A DNA stretch of 64,000 nt, from the NCBI RefSeq assembly GCF_900106535.1, contig NZ_FNOH01000019.1:1-64000 (forward strand), given 5' to 3'. The notes below the pieces were generated by a model. It was not told the DNA's origin, did not search any database, and worked only from the letters and a program-made list of their open reading frames with translations. The stretch's first letter is position 1. Each line of letters begins with the position of its first letter. A program made the position numbers and the translations under genes. This stretch comes from Myxococcus xanthus (GTDB lineage Bacteria > Myxococcota > Myxococcia > Myxococcales > Myxococcaceae). Shown here piece by piece: positions 1 to 7,875 of this stretch.

Positions 1-162
1 GATCTGATCGACGAGTACAAGTTCCTCGTCCACCCCAGGATCGCCGGCCACGGCCCGACCCTGTACCAGAGCGGGCTGCCCAGCACGCGACGGCTTGAGC
101 TGCTCTCGGCGAAGCCGCTCCGCAGCGGCGCGGTCGCCATGCACTACCGGCGCGCGCACTGA
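1..162 (+). CDS. Dihydrofolate reductase-like (RibD C-terminal domain) protein, 3' end only
   Basis: The window opens inside a reading frame (frame 1) that ends at a TGA at 160-162. The visible 53 residues include DEYKFLVHPRIAGHGPTLY, which matches the late part of the RibD C-terminal/DHFR-like fold (usually DEYRL..P...G.G..LF). Proteins of this family are small NADPH-dependent reductases, either riboflavin-pathway RibD-C or stand-alone YyaP-like proteins. The N-terminal cofactor-binding part lies outside the window, so substrate cannot be judged. Confidence 0.7.
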   Translation, partial: DLIDEYKFLVHPRIAGHGPTLYQSGLPSTRRLELLSAKPLRSGAVAMHYRRAH

Positions 163-750
163 GACGCCCGGCCCCGCCCGCCGGGAGCAGGGAGCCGAAT
201 CCTCCCTAGAGCGGGGCGGCCCCGTATACTCCCGGCCCACGCTTTCTGGCTCACCCAACGCATCAGAGTGATGGGGCCTGTTGAGCTCTTCGCCCTCGGG
301 ACTGTGCGCCCCAAATCACATCCGACATGCCCCCACTTCAACACCCTTGAGAAGCAAGCTGACGACGCCCGTCGCTCTGACATACGGCCACACAAGAAGT
401 AAAGTTCGCGGCGAACTCAATCGAAAACCTTGCCTTACGGCATGCTCAGGCGTGCTGGCTCGTGCCTGCTGCCGCTAGAGCGACTCCTGCTCAGTCGACG
501 TTCATTTCACCCAACTTCAATTTCTGGGCCCCGCGACTGTCACTGCACGCACCGCGGAGTCGCCAAACGCCCAGTCCGGGTTCTGCGGTTGCTCAACAAC
601 GTCCCGCGCAGTCTGACAAGGACGCATGGCTCTGTTCCGGCGGCCCCCTTCGTCCAAAGCCGTGACACGGCCTGTAGGACCTGACACCGTAGGAGAGCGA
701 TAATCGGCACGAGCCCACGACCGTTGCCAGCATCGCCTCGACTTGGCGCC
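163..750. other. Intergenic stretch, no gene recognised
   Basis: About 590 bases between the DHFR-like gene and the DUF2079 gene. Short open frames exist on both strands, but none has a recognisable domain, a good ribosome binding site or the strong third-position G/C of the neighbouring genes. The sequence is somewhat lower in G+C than the genes. It may hold the promoter of the DUF2079 gene. Confidence 0.5.
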
Positions 751-2193
751 ATGGTTCCTTCCATTAGTGATTCGAGCCCCGGACGCGTGCGGCACGGGTT
801 GGGGGCCATGGCCCTGCTTCTCGTGGTCCTCATCTGGGGGGTGTTCGTCGTAGTTCCTGTCTGGCTTCAGGCCGCGCAGGTATGCTTCCCGAACTTCGAC
901 CTGGGTATCTATTCCCAGGCAGTGGCGCGCTTGTCGTTGGCGGAGCCCAACCCGTGGATCAGTGCGCGGCAGGTCTTCATCTTCAACGACCACTTCGACC
1001 CCATCCTCTGGGTGGCCCATCCTCTGGCGCGGATAATCCCACCCATGTGGGCCGCGTTGGTCGTCGAGGCACTCTTCGTGCTGCTCACCGTGGCCCCCCT
1101 GCTTTGGCTCCACTTGAAGGGGTTGCTGAGCCGCAATGCCTTGGTTCTGCTCGCGGTACTCCTGCTGCTGAGTCCCAGCATGGTGGAGGCCATGAAGTTC
1201 CCCGTCCACCCGACGACGTGGTCCGTACTGCCCTGGGTGCTGACGGGATTGGCCTTCCATCTGCGCCGCCAAGGATTGCTCCTGGCGTCGCTGGTCCTCC
1301 TGTTTGCCTGCAAGGAGGAGTTCGCTTTCGGAGGCGTCATGCTGACCCTCGCGCTGTTCCTGCGTGGGGAGCGACGCCTCGCGACATTCGTGGGGGCGCT
1401 GTCGCTCGCCTGGCTCACATGGGTCTATGGGCTGCGCCCTTGGCTCCTGGGCCCCACCGTGGACTACACCTTCCGCCTCAGACAGGGGATGGAGGGAGGC
1501 TGGTTCCACTATCTCTCGCTCCGTCTGGCTCCGCCTCATGTGTCGCGCATCGGCACCCTGACGCTGCTGTTCGTCCCACTGGGGGTCTGGGCATGGCGTG
1601 AACGGCTGCGGCCCGACTGGACCTGGCTGCTGGTCCTGCTCCCGATGCTGGGCATCCGCTTCCTCGCCATGGCCTGGCGGTTTCACTATGGCGTATCGGT
1701 TGTCGCCGCGGCGCTCATGGGCTTCCTGCCTGTCCTCCGCACCCGGAGCCCGCCCTGGTGGGTCATCGCCTCCACCAGCGTGGTGCTCCTCGCCAGCAAC
1801 GAGCCGAACCTGCGGAAGCTCACGAGCACGCTTGTCTCTCCCCAGACCTCCCCGCGTCATTGTCCCAGGACACCGGAGCGACTGGCGAGCCTCTCTCGGG
1901 GCGTGGACATGCTCACCCAGCACAGCGAGGGCTCGGCGCTGCTGAGCAGCAACCTTGTCACCTTGCTGGCGCACCGCAGCGAGATTTACGCCGTGGGCGG
2001 CCCACAGCCGGACGAGGGGCGCGTCCATGAGTGGGTGCTCGTCGAGAAGCCTCCGCATGGTGACGTCTGGCCCCTCACCTCCACGCGAGTGCGGGAACTC
2101 ATCGACGTCTGGCGCACAGATGCAAGCACGCAAGTCATTATCGATGACGAGAACGTTTTCATGGCGCGAGGGCGCTTTACTGCGCACCGCTGA
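751..2193 (+). CDS. DUF2079 family polytopic membrane protein
   Basis: A 480-residue integral membrane protein. The N-terminal hydrophobic segment (MALLLVVLIWGVFVVV) is followed by the family signature FDLGIYSQAVARLS, then FNDHFDPILWVAHPLARI, and then roughly eight to ten further hydrophobic spans. This pattern matches DUF2079, predicted membrane proteins distantly like glycosyltransferases of the GT-C type, but no activity is established. The C-terminal 110 residues are soluble. ATG 751 is preferred over an upstream in-frame TTG at 724; ATG 808, which begins the first membrane span, is also possible. No clear Shine-Dalgarno sequence precedes any of them. It stands alone on this strand. Confidence 0.75.
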   Translation: MVPSISDSSPGRVRHGLGAMALLLVVLIWGVFVVVPVWLQAAQVCFPNFDLGIYSQAVARLSLAEPNPWISARQVFIFNDHFDPILWVAHPLARIIPPMWAALVVEALFVLLTVAPLLWLHLKGLLSRNALVLLAVLLLLSPSMVEAMKFPVHPTTWSVLPWVLTGLAFHLRRQGLLLASLVLLFACKEEFAFGGVMLTLALFLRGERRLATFVGALSLAWLTWVYGLRPWLLGPTVDYTFRLRQGMEGGWFHYLSLRLAPPHVSRIGTLTLLFVPLGVWAWRERLRPDWTWLLVLLPMLGIRFLAMAWRFHYGVSVVAAALMGFLPVLRTRSPPWWVIASTSVVLLASNEPNLRKLTSTLVSPQTSPRHCPRTPERLASLSRGVDMLTQHSEGSALLSSNLVTLLAHRSEIYAVGGPQPDEGRVHEWVLVEKPPHGDVWPLTSTRVRELIDVWRTDASTQVIIDDENVFMARGRFTAHR

Positions 2194-2221
2194 CCCTACA
2201 ACTTATTGAGCGCAGTTCTAA

Positions 2222-2656
2222 GCCAACTTCCGTGACGAGAAGCGCTGCAACCCGGACCACGGGCCGCTACTCCTCAAGTACGTGGAGGCATTCGCTCGAG
2301 AACAGGGGCTCAGTGATATTCACGGCCCCCCGCGTCCCGCGGACTGGCGTCCTGGCCACGCTCCAGAATCCTTCAAGGTGGCGCATGCGATTCAACCAGA
2401 GCGCAAGCCTCCTCCGGAGGGCCTCCTGCCTCTGCGTCGACGACTTCGATGCGGACAGACGAGCGAAGTCGCGACGTGGCCGCCCGACGCGTTCCGGTTG
2501 ATGAAGCTGATGCGGAACCTACTGAGGCAGACTGCGACCGCTATCTGGAAGGAGCACCGCCGGCTCGACATCCAGAGGGACCGAGAAGACAAGTCGCTCG
2601 CCGCCATCGACGTCTTCGTTCAGCACCTCATCGACTCTCGTCTACCCATCGGGTGA
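2222..2656 (+). pseudogene. Possible gene remnant, unknown family
   Basis: An open frame runs through here without a start codon at its beginning (ANFRDEKRCNPDHGPLLLKYVEAF is the first readable part) and ends at 2656. The first 25 and last 50 residues look protein-like, with charged helices such as RLMKLMRNLLRQTATAIW. The middle is Pro/Arg-rich and could be out of frame. I do not recognise a family. It may be the 3' part of a gene that lost its 5' end, or a chance frame. Confidence 0.2.
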
Positions 2657-3143
2657 ATGTGTCCACACCTATGCCTGCCCTGACATAGGTCGTCAGGGCA
2701 ATTGCCACGAACTGGGGCGTGTGCTCAGAGCCATGATGAGAAACATGGCGATCACCATGTCGTAGGTGAGCACTGACCCGAGGCGCATGACAGCGCCAGG
2801 TCTTGTCGCGCTTGGCCATCCACAAGGGTGCGGTCAATTTTCAACAAGGATAGATACTCGCCAGGATGGGGTTGTCGAGAGCTTCCTCATCATCTCCACC
2901 GGTGCATCGGTCCGCGGCATCCCACGAGGCGCGCCGGACGCCTGAGAGTCGGCCCCTTCGTGGCGTCGAGAGGCTGGGAGATATCTGCCCCCCGAGTCGA
3001 GAAGCACTGCCCAACTCGTTGCGTCACCCATCATCATCCACCTGAGCAACACCCCGTTGGAAAACGCAGGCGCGTGATTTTTGTCGCTTGCGACGGGATG
3101 TTCAAACTCCATATCGTTTCAGCTCCCCAAACCCAGGAGCGGT
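2657..3143. other. Intergenic stretch, nothing supported
   Basis: Nearly 490 bases upstream of the DUF1254 gene, of lower G+C than the genes. No open frame here has a recognisable domain. The Shine-Dalgarno sequence of the next gene (AGGAG) ends the stretch. Confidence 0.4.
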
Positions 3144-4523
3144 ATGCCTATCACAATCAGCCTCACCGAGGCGCGCGCTATTGCCAAGGATGCCTATCTG
3201 TATGGATGGCCTCTCTCCGAAAATTACAACACGATCTATGCCTACTCCATTGATCCGGAGAACCCGAACTACAAGGCTCCCTTCAATCAGATCTTCAATG
3301 ACTCCAAGGTGTTCACCCCGGCGGATACGGCCATCGTGACGCCGAACTCCGATACCCCCTACTCATTCATCACCGCGGATCTCAGAGCAGAGCCATTGGT
3401 GATCAGCGTGCCGGCCATGGTGCCGGACAACCGCTACTTCTCGTTCCAGTTGATCGACCTCTACACGTACAACTTCAGCTACATCGGCACCCGGGCTACC
3501 GGGAACGGTGGGGGCCACTTCCTGCTGGCGGGCCCCTCGTGGGAGAGCGGCGGGGACAGGTCCGATTTCGCTGGCATCTGCTACAGCGCGAGTCATTTCG
3601 CCCTGCTTATCGGACGCACGCAACTCTTCGAACCTGATGAAATCTCTGCAGTCCAGGACCTCCAGAGTCAGTACAAGGTCCAGACCCTGAGTGAGTTTCG
3701 CGGGGACTCGAAGCCGCCCCAAGCACTTCCCATCAGTTGGCCGCTCCCCATTACCGGAGATAAGAGCAAGACACCCGAGGTCTTCGGCGTCATCAATTTC
3801 ATGCTCCAATTCTGCCCCACCAATCCCACCGAGGTGGGGTTGATGGAGCGTTTCGCTCGAATCGGAGTTGGCGCCGGCCTGCCGTTCGATGTGAAGTCCC
3901 TGAGCCCCGACATGCTTAAGGCTTTCGAAGAAGGCATTGCCGATGCATGGAAGGAGTTCGAGGACCTCAACAAGGAAGTCGCCACAGGCGAGGCGGACTC
4001 AAACGATTTTTTCGGTGCGCGGGAATCCAACAACAACAACTACCTGTACCGCTTCGCGGGAGCGAAGATCGGAATCTACGGAAACTCCAAGCAGGAAGCC
4101 ATCTATCCGATGTACAGCGTGGATGATGCGGGTCAGATACCGGATGGCTCGACGTCTAAATACACGATCACCCTCGCCAAAGACGAAATGCCACCGGCCC
4201 AGGCGTTCTGGTCCATCACGATGTATGACGCCAAGACCCAATTGCTCATCAACAACCCCATCAAGCGGTATCTGGTGAACAGCGCGATGCTGGAGATGGG
4301 CGAGTTCAAGACTGGGGAAGACGGCTCCCTCACCTTCTACCTCCAGAAGGCTTGCCCCCGGAAGGAGGACGGGGAGAAGAAGAACTGGCTGCCAGCCCCT
4401 GCTGCCCCGTTCTACGCGGTCATGCGACTCTACGTCCCGGAGCCTCGCGCATACGAAGGCGCAGACAGGTGGATTCCCCCTCCGATGAAGCGCGCGGGCT
4501 CAGTGTCGGAGGAGAGCACCTGA
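3144..4523 (+). CDS. DUF1254/DUF1214 domain protein
   Basis: A 459-residue protein with the two-domain layout of the DUF1254-DUF1214 family. The N-terminal domain carries FTPADTAIVTPNSDTPYS, the usual TPN-DT-YS signature, followed by PDNRYFSFQLIDLYTYNF. The C-terminal DUF1214 part has the FWSITMYDAKTQLL and LTFYLQKACP segments near residues 350-420. The family is widespread and uncharacterised; many members are exported, but this one has no signal peptide from the chosen start. ATG 3144 is chosen because AGGAG lies just upstream and the family signature starts directly after it; the frame stays open upstream to 3081. Codon use is less G/C-biased at third positions than in most genes of the window, so acquisition by transfer is possible. 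Confidence 0.85.
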   Translation: MPITISLTEARAIAKDAYLYGWPLSENYNTIYAYSIDPENPNYKAPFNQIFNDSKVFTPADTAIVTPNSDTPYSFITADLRAEPLVISVPAMVPDNRYFSFQLIDLYTYNFSYIGTRATGNGGGHFLLAGPSWESGGDRSDFAGICYSASHFALLIGRTQLFEPDEISAVQDLQSQYKVQTLSEFRGDSKPPQALPISWPLPITGDKSKTPEVFGVINFMLQFCPTNPTEVGLMERFARIGVGAGLPFDVKSLSPDMLKAFEEGIADAWKEFEDLNKEVATGEADSNDFFGARESNNNNYLYRFAGAKIGIYGNSKQEAIYPMYSVDDAGQIPDGSTSKYTITLAKDEMPPAQAFWSITMYDAKTQLLINNPIKRYLVNSAMLEMGEFKTGEDGSLTFYLQKACPRKEDGEKKNWLPAPAAPFYAVMRLYVPEPRAYEGADRWIPPPMKRAGSVSEEST

Positions 4524-4570
4524 CCCGCGCTGGTACGCCGGAGTCGCTCGCGTTTCCCATCTCCAGGCGG

Positions 4571-4627
4571 GCCTGACTCACGCAGGATGCGGACCATCTG
4601 CTCCTCGGTAAACCTGCTTTTCCTCAC
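4571..4627 (-). pseudogene. IS3-type transposase OrfA fragment
   Basis: Reading the minus strand from GTG 4627 gives VRKSRFTEEQMVRILRESG, the almost invariant N-terminus of IS3-family OrfA proteins (helix-turn-helix start). Similarity stops after 19 residues and the frame continues as unrelated sequence. This is the scar of an insertion sequence, not a working gene. Confidence 0.65.
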
Positions 4628-4719
4628 GACCGACCTACCTCCTGGCCGCGAGGACTCTCTCACTCTTCAACGGGTCCGAGAATCGGGGGGCAGACCACCG
4701 CGTGGCCGCCCCCATCTTG

Positions 4720-5916
4720 TCAGCGCTGCGAACTCGAATCGCCGCTCCCGGACGGCTCATCAGCGCGATCCGCTTGGTCGAACCTCATGCGAACCATGGA
4801 CCCGGTCCTTGACAAGAAGACGACAGTGGGTGTGTCACCCTCTCTCGGCACAGGTTCCCTGATCTGATTAAGACTCAAGGCAGCCAGGAGACGAATCTGC
4901 TGCCAGGCTGGTCGTATCTGTTCCGGAAACCCCGATGCTTCCTGCTCCGCAACTTCTCGCAGGAGGTGGCGGGTGAGCCACGTTCCTGTACCGCGTCGAT
5001 GGACCTCCGCAACCGCAGCTTGGATTTCGCCCAGTGAATCAGGAGCTTCCAGTTGTGCGTTCAGCGCTCCGAGTGGTGCATGGCCGAGCCACGGAGCAGG
5101 TGGGGCACCTGAGGTCAGCGCCAGAGCAGCGGGAAGCGGGTGCGTCGCGCTGCCGCTGCCATCAAGGAGCCACCACCCCCCAGCATCTTCACGCACTTTG
5201 ACCGGCCCACAATCCAGCTTGGGCGGGTAGGCGAGCCATTCTCGGCTGACGTACATCAGCGATTGAGCTTCTGAAGGCTCCTCGATCGGAGTGAGTTCGC
5301 CTGCTGTGCCGACGCTGAACCACTGCCCCGAGGTGTGCAATACGAAGTGCTGCCCGCCCGCATCCACGAATGTGCGCATGAGCCGGAAAAATGTCCACGA
5401 GACCTCCCCAATCTCAATGGCCTCGGCCGCCTCCTTGGCTTCCTCTTTCAGGCGACGGACGAACCGTCTGAAATGAAAGGCGCCAGCGCGCCCCCCTCGC
5501 CAGATAAGTTCAGCAAGGGGGCCGGCTATCAGGAACGCAGGGTTGCAGACGGCCCCTCGGGTGAAGAACTGAATCCGCTGGATGGATTCCGCCACCTGCT
5601 GGCTCTCGTGCTTCCCTGTCTTGCAGTAGGTGGCGAAGTGCTCACAGTTATTGAAGGAGAGACTGTAGCCCCCCTTCCTGAGCATTCCCAACGCAATGAG
5701 GCACGTGTGGTCCACTACATGCACAGGTGTGGTGTAATCGACGACCTCTGACTTCCCTTTACCGATGAAGTCCCGCAGGAGCGTACGTCGGATGCATCCC
5801 GTGCTCTTTCGGCCGCCTTCGAATCCGGTAAAATGGACTACCGAGCCATCTCCAAGATCAATGCCGTGGTGCCAAAAAGTGCTCCGCGCAACCTTGATAT
5901 GGTCCGCCCTGGCCAT
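4720..5916 (-). CDS. LRAT-domain (NlpC/P60-like) protein with unknown C-terminal region
   Basis: A 398-residue protein. Residues 1-105 form a lecithin:retinol acyltransferase (LRAT)-type domain: ARADHIKV at the start, His17 in WHHGIDLGDG, His28 in VVHFTG, and the catalytic Cys91 in FNNCEHFATYC. This is the H-H-NCEHF pattern of LRAT and phospholipase A/acyltransferase (HRASLS/PLAAT) proteins, which act as thiol acyltransferases or phospholipases. A hydrophobic segment (AFLIAGPLAELIW) follows at about 135-148. The remaining 250 residues match nothing I know. ATG 5916 begins the domain and has AGGA upstream; GTG 5943 would add nine residues. The gene lies just downstream of the small gene at 5947-6204 on the same strand and probably shares its transcript. 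Confidence 0.8.
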   Translation of the reverse strand: MARADHIKVARSTFWHHGIDLGDGSVVHFTGFEGGRKSTGCIRRTLLRDFIGKGKSEVVDYTTPVHVVDHTCLIALGMLRKGGYSLSFNNCEHFATYCKTGKHESQQVAESIQRIQFFTRGAVCNPAFLIAGPLAELIWRGGRAGAFHFRRFVRRLKEEAKEAAEAIEIGEVSWTFFRLMRTFVDAGGQHFVLHTSGQWFSVGTAGELTPIEEPSEAQSLMYVSREWLAYPPKLDCGPVKVREDAGGWWLLDGSGSATHPLPAALALTSGAPPAPWLGHAPLGALNAQLEAPDSLGEIQAAVAEVHRRGTGTWLTRHLLREVAEQEASGFPEQIRPAWQQIRLLAALSLNQIREPVPREGDTPTVVFLSRTGSMVRMRFDQADRADEPSGSGDSSSQR

Positions 5917-5946
5917 GCAGCCTATTCCTCGCCTATTCGGCACGCA

Positions 5947-6204
5947 TCAGCGTCCGTACAATTTGCGAAGCTGGTGAAACTTCTCGCGGGCAGTGCGCTT
6001 GTCAAATGAGGAAAACAACGTCTTGCTGTCCTCTGTCGTGTCAAACCACACGCGCGTGTACAGCCCGCTGCTGACTCCAAGGTAGCCATGTTCCCCGTTC
6101 ATCTCAGCCGGACAGGCGTCCAGGACATAGAGATGCCGCTTGGATAGCGTTCGGTAGACTTGCTCCAAATCCTTGGAAATCCCCTGTATTGGATTGAAGT
6201 TCAT
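5947..6204 (-). CDS. Small hypothetical protein upstream of LRAT gene
   Basis: An 85-residue soluble protein (MNFNPIQGISKDLEQVYRT at its start) rich in charged residues, with no recognised domain. ATG 6204 is preceded by AGGAGA at five bases, a strong ribosome binding site, so I take this start although the frame is open further upstream. Its stop lies about 30 bases before the LRAT start at 5916, which suggests a two-gene operon. A role linked to the LRAT protein, for example partner or inhibitor, is only an inference from position. Confidence 0.6.
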   Translation of the reverse strand: MNFNPIQGISKDLEQVYRTLSKRHLYVLDACPAEMNGEHGYLGVSSGLYTRVWFDTTEDSKTLFSSFDKRTAREKFHQLRKLYGR

Positions 6205-6311
6205 GAGGGTCTCCTGGCTCGTGGAATGAGCTCTCCCTTGCAGTACACTTCGTCGGCGCAGCATCTTCCTCATCGAGCCCGCAGTTCGAAGCGGCTGAAG
6301 GGGAAACTGCG

Positions 6312-6698
6312 ATGTCAACACTTGACACTTCGTTCCAGGGAAATGGGGAGCCATTGTGGCGATCCCTCGTGGAGCAACTCGCCTTGAGTTTCGGGGAGGA
6401 ACTCGCGCGCCAAGTCGCGGAGCAGCTAGCCCAGGGGGCTCGCGTTATCTGGCGCAGCATGAAGCCTCCCTCAAGGCCGGAAAGCATCAGCCCGCTGGCC
6501 GTCCGCAACTACCTCCGGGGCAGCCCCTTCGGGCATTTGGGCCGTGAGCAGGTAGAGGCCTGGGCTGCGTCCGAACTGGCTGCGCTCGCTCCCCAATCCC
6601 GCACCCTTGTCTTCCAGGCCATTGCGAATAGTTGTCCGGAGCGGACGGCACAGGGAGTTCTCCGCTGCGTCGTCGCCTACTTCGCCCAGCAACGATGA
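6312..6698 (+). CDS. Small hypothetical protein divergent from LRAT operon
   Basis: A 128-residue protein, predicted mostly helical (FGEELARQVAEQLAQGARVIW; VEAWAASELAALAPQSRTLVFQAI), without signal peptide or recognised domain. It is transcribed away from the LRAT pair, with about 107 bases between the two starts that could hold both promoters. Third-position G/C is high, which supports real coding. No clear Shine-Dalgarno sequence precedes the ATG. Confidence 0.55.
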   Translation: MSTLDTSFQGNGEPLWRSLVEQLALSFGEELARQVAEQLAQGARVIWRSMKPPSRPESISPLAVRNYLRGSPFGHLGREQVEAWAASELAALAPQSRTLVFQAIANSCPERTAQGVLRCVVAYFAQQR

Positions 6699-6864
6699 CC
6701 GATTGAGAGCGCCCTTGGAGACACCAGCCCCTCCGCTCCGGCGACTGCCCTCTCAGCCTTCGGCACCGTCTCTCGCGCGGTAGGCGTTCAGGGGGCGCGG
6801 CGAGCTGAAGAAGAGGCAGGCCAGCAGCCGGCGGGAGGCTTGTCGCTCGCTGACGTGGCGAGCC

Positions 6865-7059
6865 GGCGCCGGCGTGCACGTAGGCCCGGAAGCCTGCGGG
6901 CCGTGCAATCTGCACCCCAGTTGTACTCAAGCCGCGTCCGGCAAGGGGTACAGCGTCACGATGGGCGACGACGAGCGGCTCCAGAAGCGCCTTCGCTCAC
7001 GTCTTCAGTCGCGCGCGGGCCGCGCACAACTCCGCGAGCGTGTCGCAGAGAAAAAGTGA
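6865..7059 (+). pseudogene. Transposase C-terminal fragment (IS1182-like)
   Basis: The frame reads CGPCNLHPSCTQAASGKGY, then SVTMGDDERLQKRLRSRL and GRAQLRERVAEKK before a stop. The C-x-x-C plus C pattern followed by a basic helix and GRA-LRERVA matches the C-terminal part of IS1182-type DDE transposases. The usual continuation (VEH..AH..) is missing and no upstream catalytic domain is readable, so this is a broken remnant. Confidence 0.55.
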
Positions 7060-7361
7060 ACAGCCATGCCCCGGCAGCCTTCACTTCATGGCGGGAGGGA
7101 TGCAGCGCTGCATGAGCGGAAGCGGCGCCCCGCAGCAGGGCCAACCGGCCTCACCTCGTCAGCAACAGCGCTAAGAACGGCGCGTCGTTCCCCGGTCTGA
7201 AAAGCGGCGCTCCAGTCCACGGGCTCGACGTGAACAATGGGCGCACTCGGGAGAGACACGCCCACGGCAGGAAGTCGCGAGCCACGGACTCCACCGCCTT
7301 GAGCTCTGTCCTAAGCGGCCCATCGCCTCGCGGTGGCGCTTCAGCTCATTACGGAAGGACT

Positions 7362-7401
7362 CCCCCTGTGTCAGGGAAGTTGTCGCCTCGGCGGATGTGC
7401 C
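7362..7401 (-). repeat. 40-bp dispersed repeat, copy 1
   Basis: Read on the minus strand this 40-mer matches 41585-41624 (plus strand) at 37 of 40 positions. Both copies translate in one frame to GTSAEAT-SLTQG and both lie next to sequence without an intact gene. It may be the end or a conserved piece of an insertion sequence. Confidence 0.6.
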
Positions 7402-7875
7402 GGGCCTGGAGCCAACGAATAGCTTCGGCGAGAGGTGTCTGCGCCACGCCGTCATGTACAGGAAGACGTCCTTTGACACGCAAGGCCCCGAGGGCAGTCG
7501 CTTCGTGGAGCGAATCCTCACGGCCGTCACCACCCTCAAGCTGCAACGGCGCGGTGCCCTGAACTTCCTGACGGACACCATGCATGCTCATCGGCGTCGT
7601 CATCCTACGCCCTCGCTGCTGCCGACTCCCGAGGCGATTCAGCTTGAGAACGCTGCATGCGCCGGTGACCAGTTACCTCTGACTCAGTGGCTGCCGCCCA
7701 CCGCCAGTAGCGCGCCGTCGGGGGAACCGCCCTGGAAGCGCGGCGCAGGACGGCTCCCGTTCGTCCCATGCTCGGGACTGACGCGTTGCACACATGCGAT
7801 GGAGTCCGAGGGGAGAGGGCAATTGTTGGGGGGGCGGCCTCGGGATAGAAATCTCCGACGCAGAAGGAGGAGTGA

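Larger units (their letters stand above)
6699..7875. other. Gene-poor, degraded stretch with insertion-sequence remnants
   Basis: About 1.2 kb with no intact gene. It contains a transposase C-terminal remnant (about 6865-7059) and one copy of a 40-bp repeat shared with 41585-41624 (see those entries). Open frames on the minus strand through 7171-7603 have no recognised family. The GGAGGA ribosome binding site of the flavoprotein gene lies at the right end. Confidence 0.5.

Noticed and set aside
517..2187. A 556-codon minus-strand frame opposite the DUF2079 gene
   Set aside because: Composition (Gln/Arg/His-rich, low hydrophobicity) is typical of a shadow frame; the plus strand has the DUF2079 signature and membrane spans.
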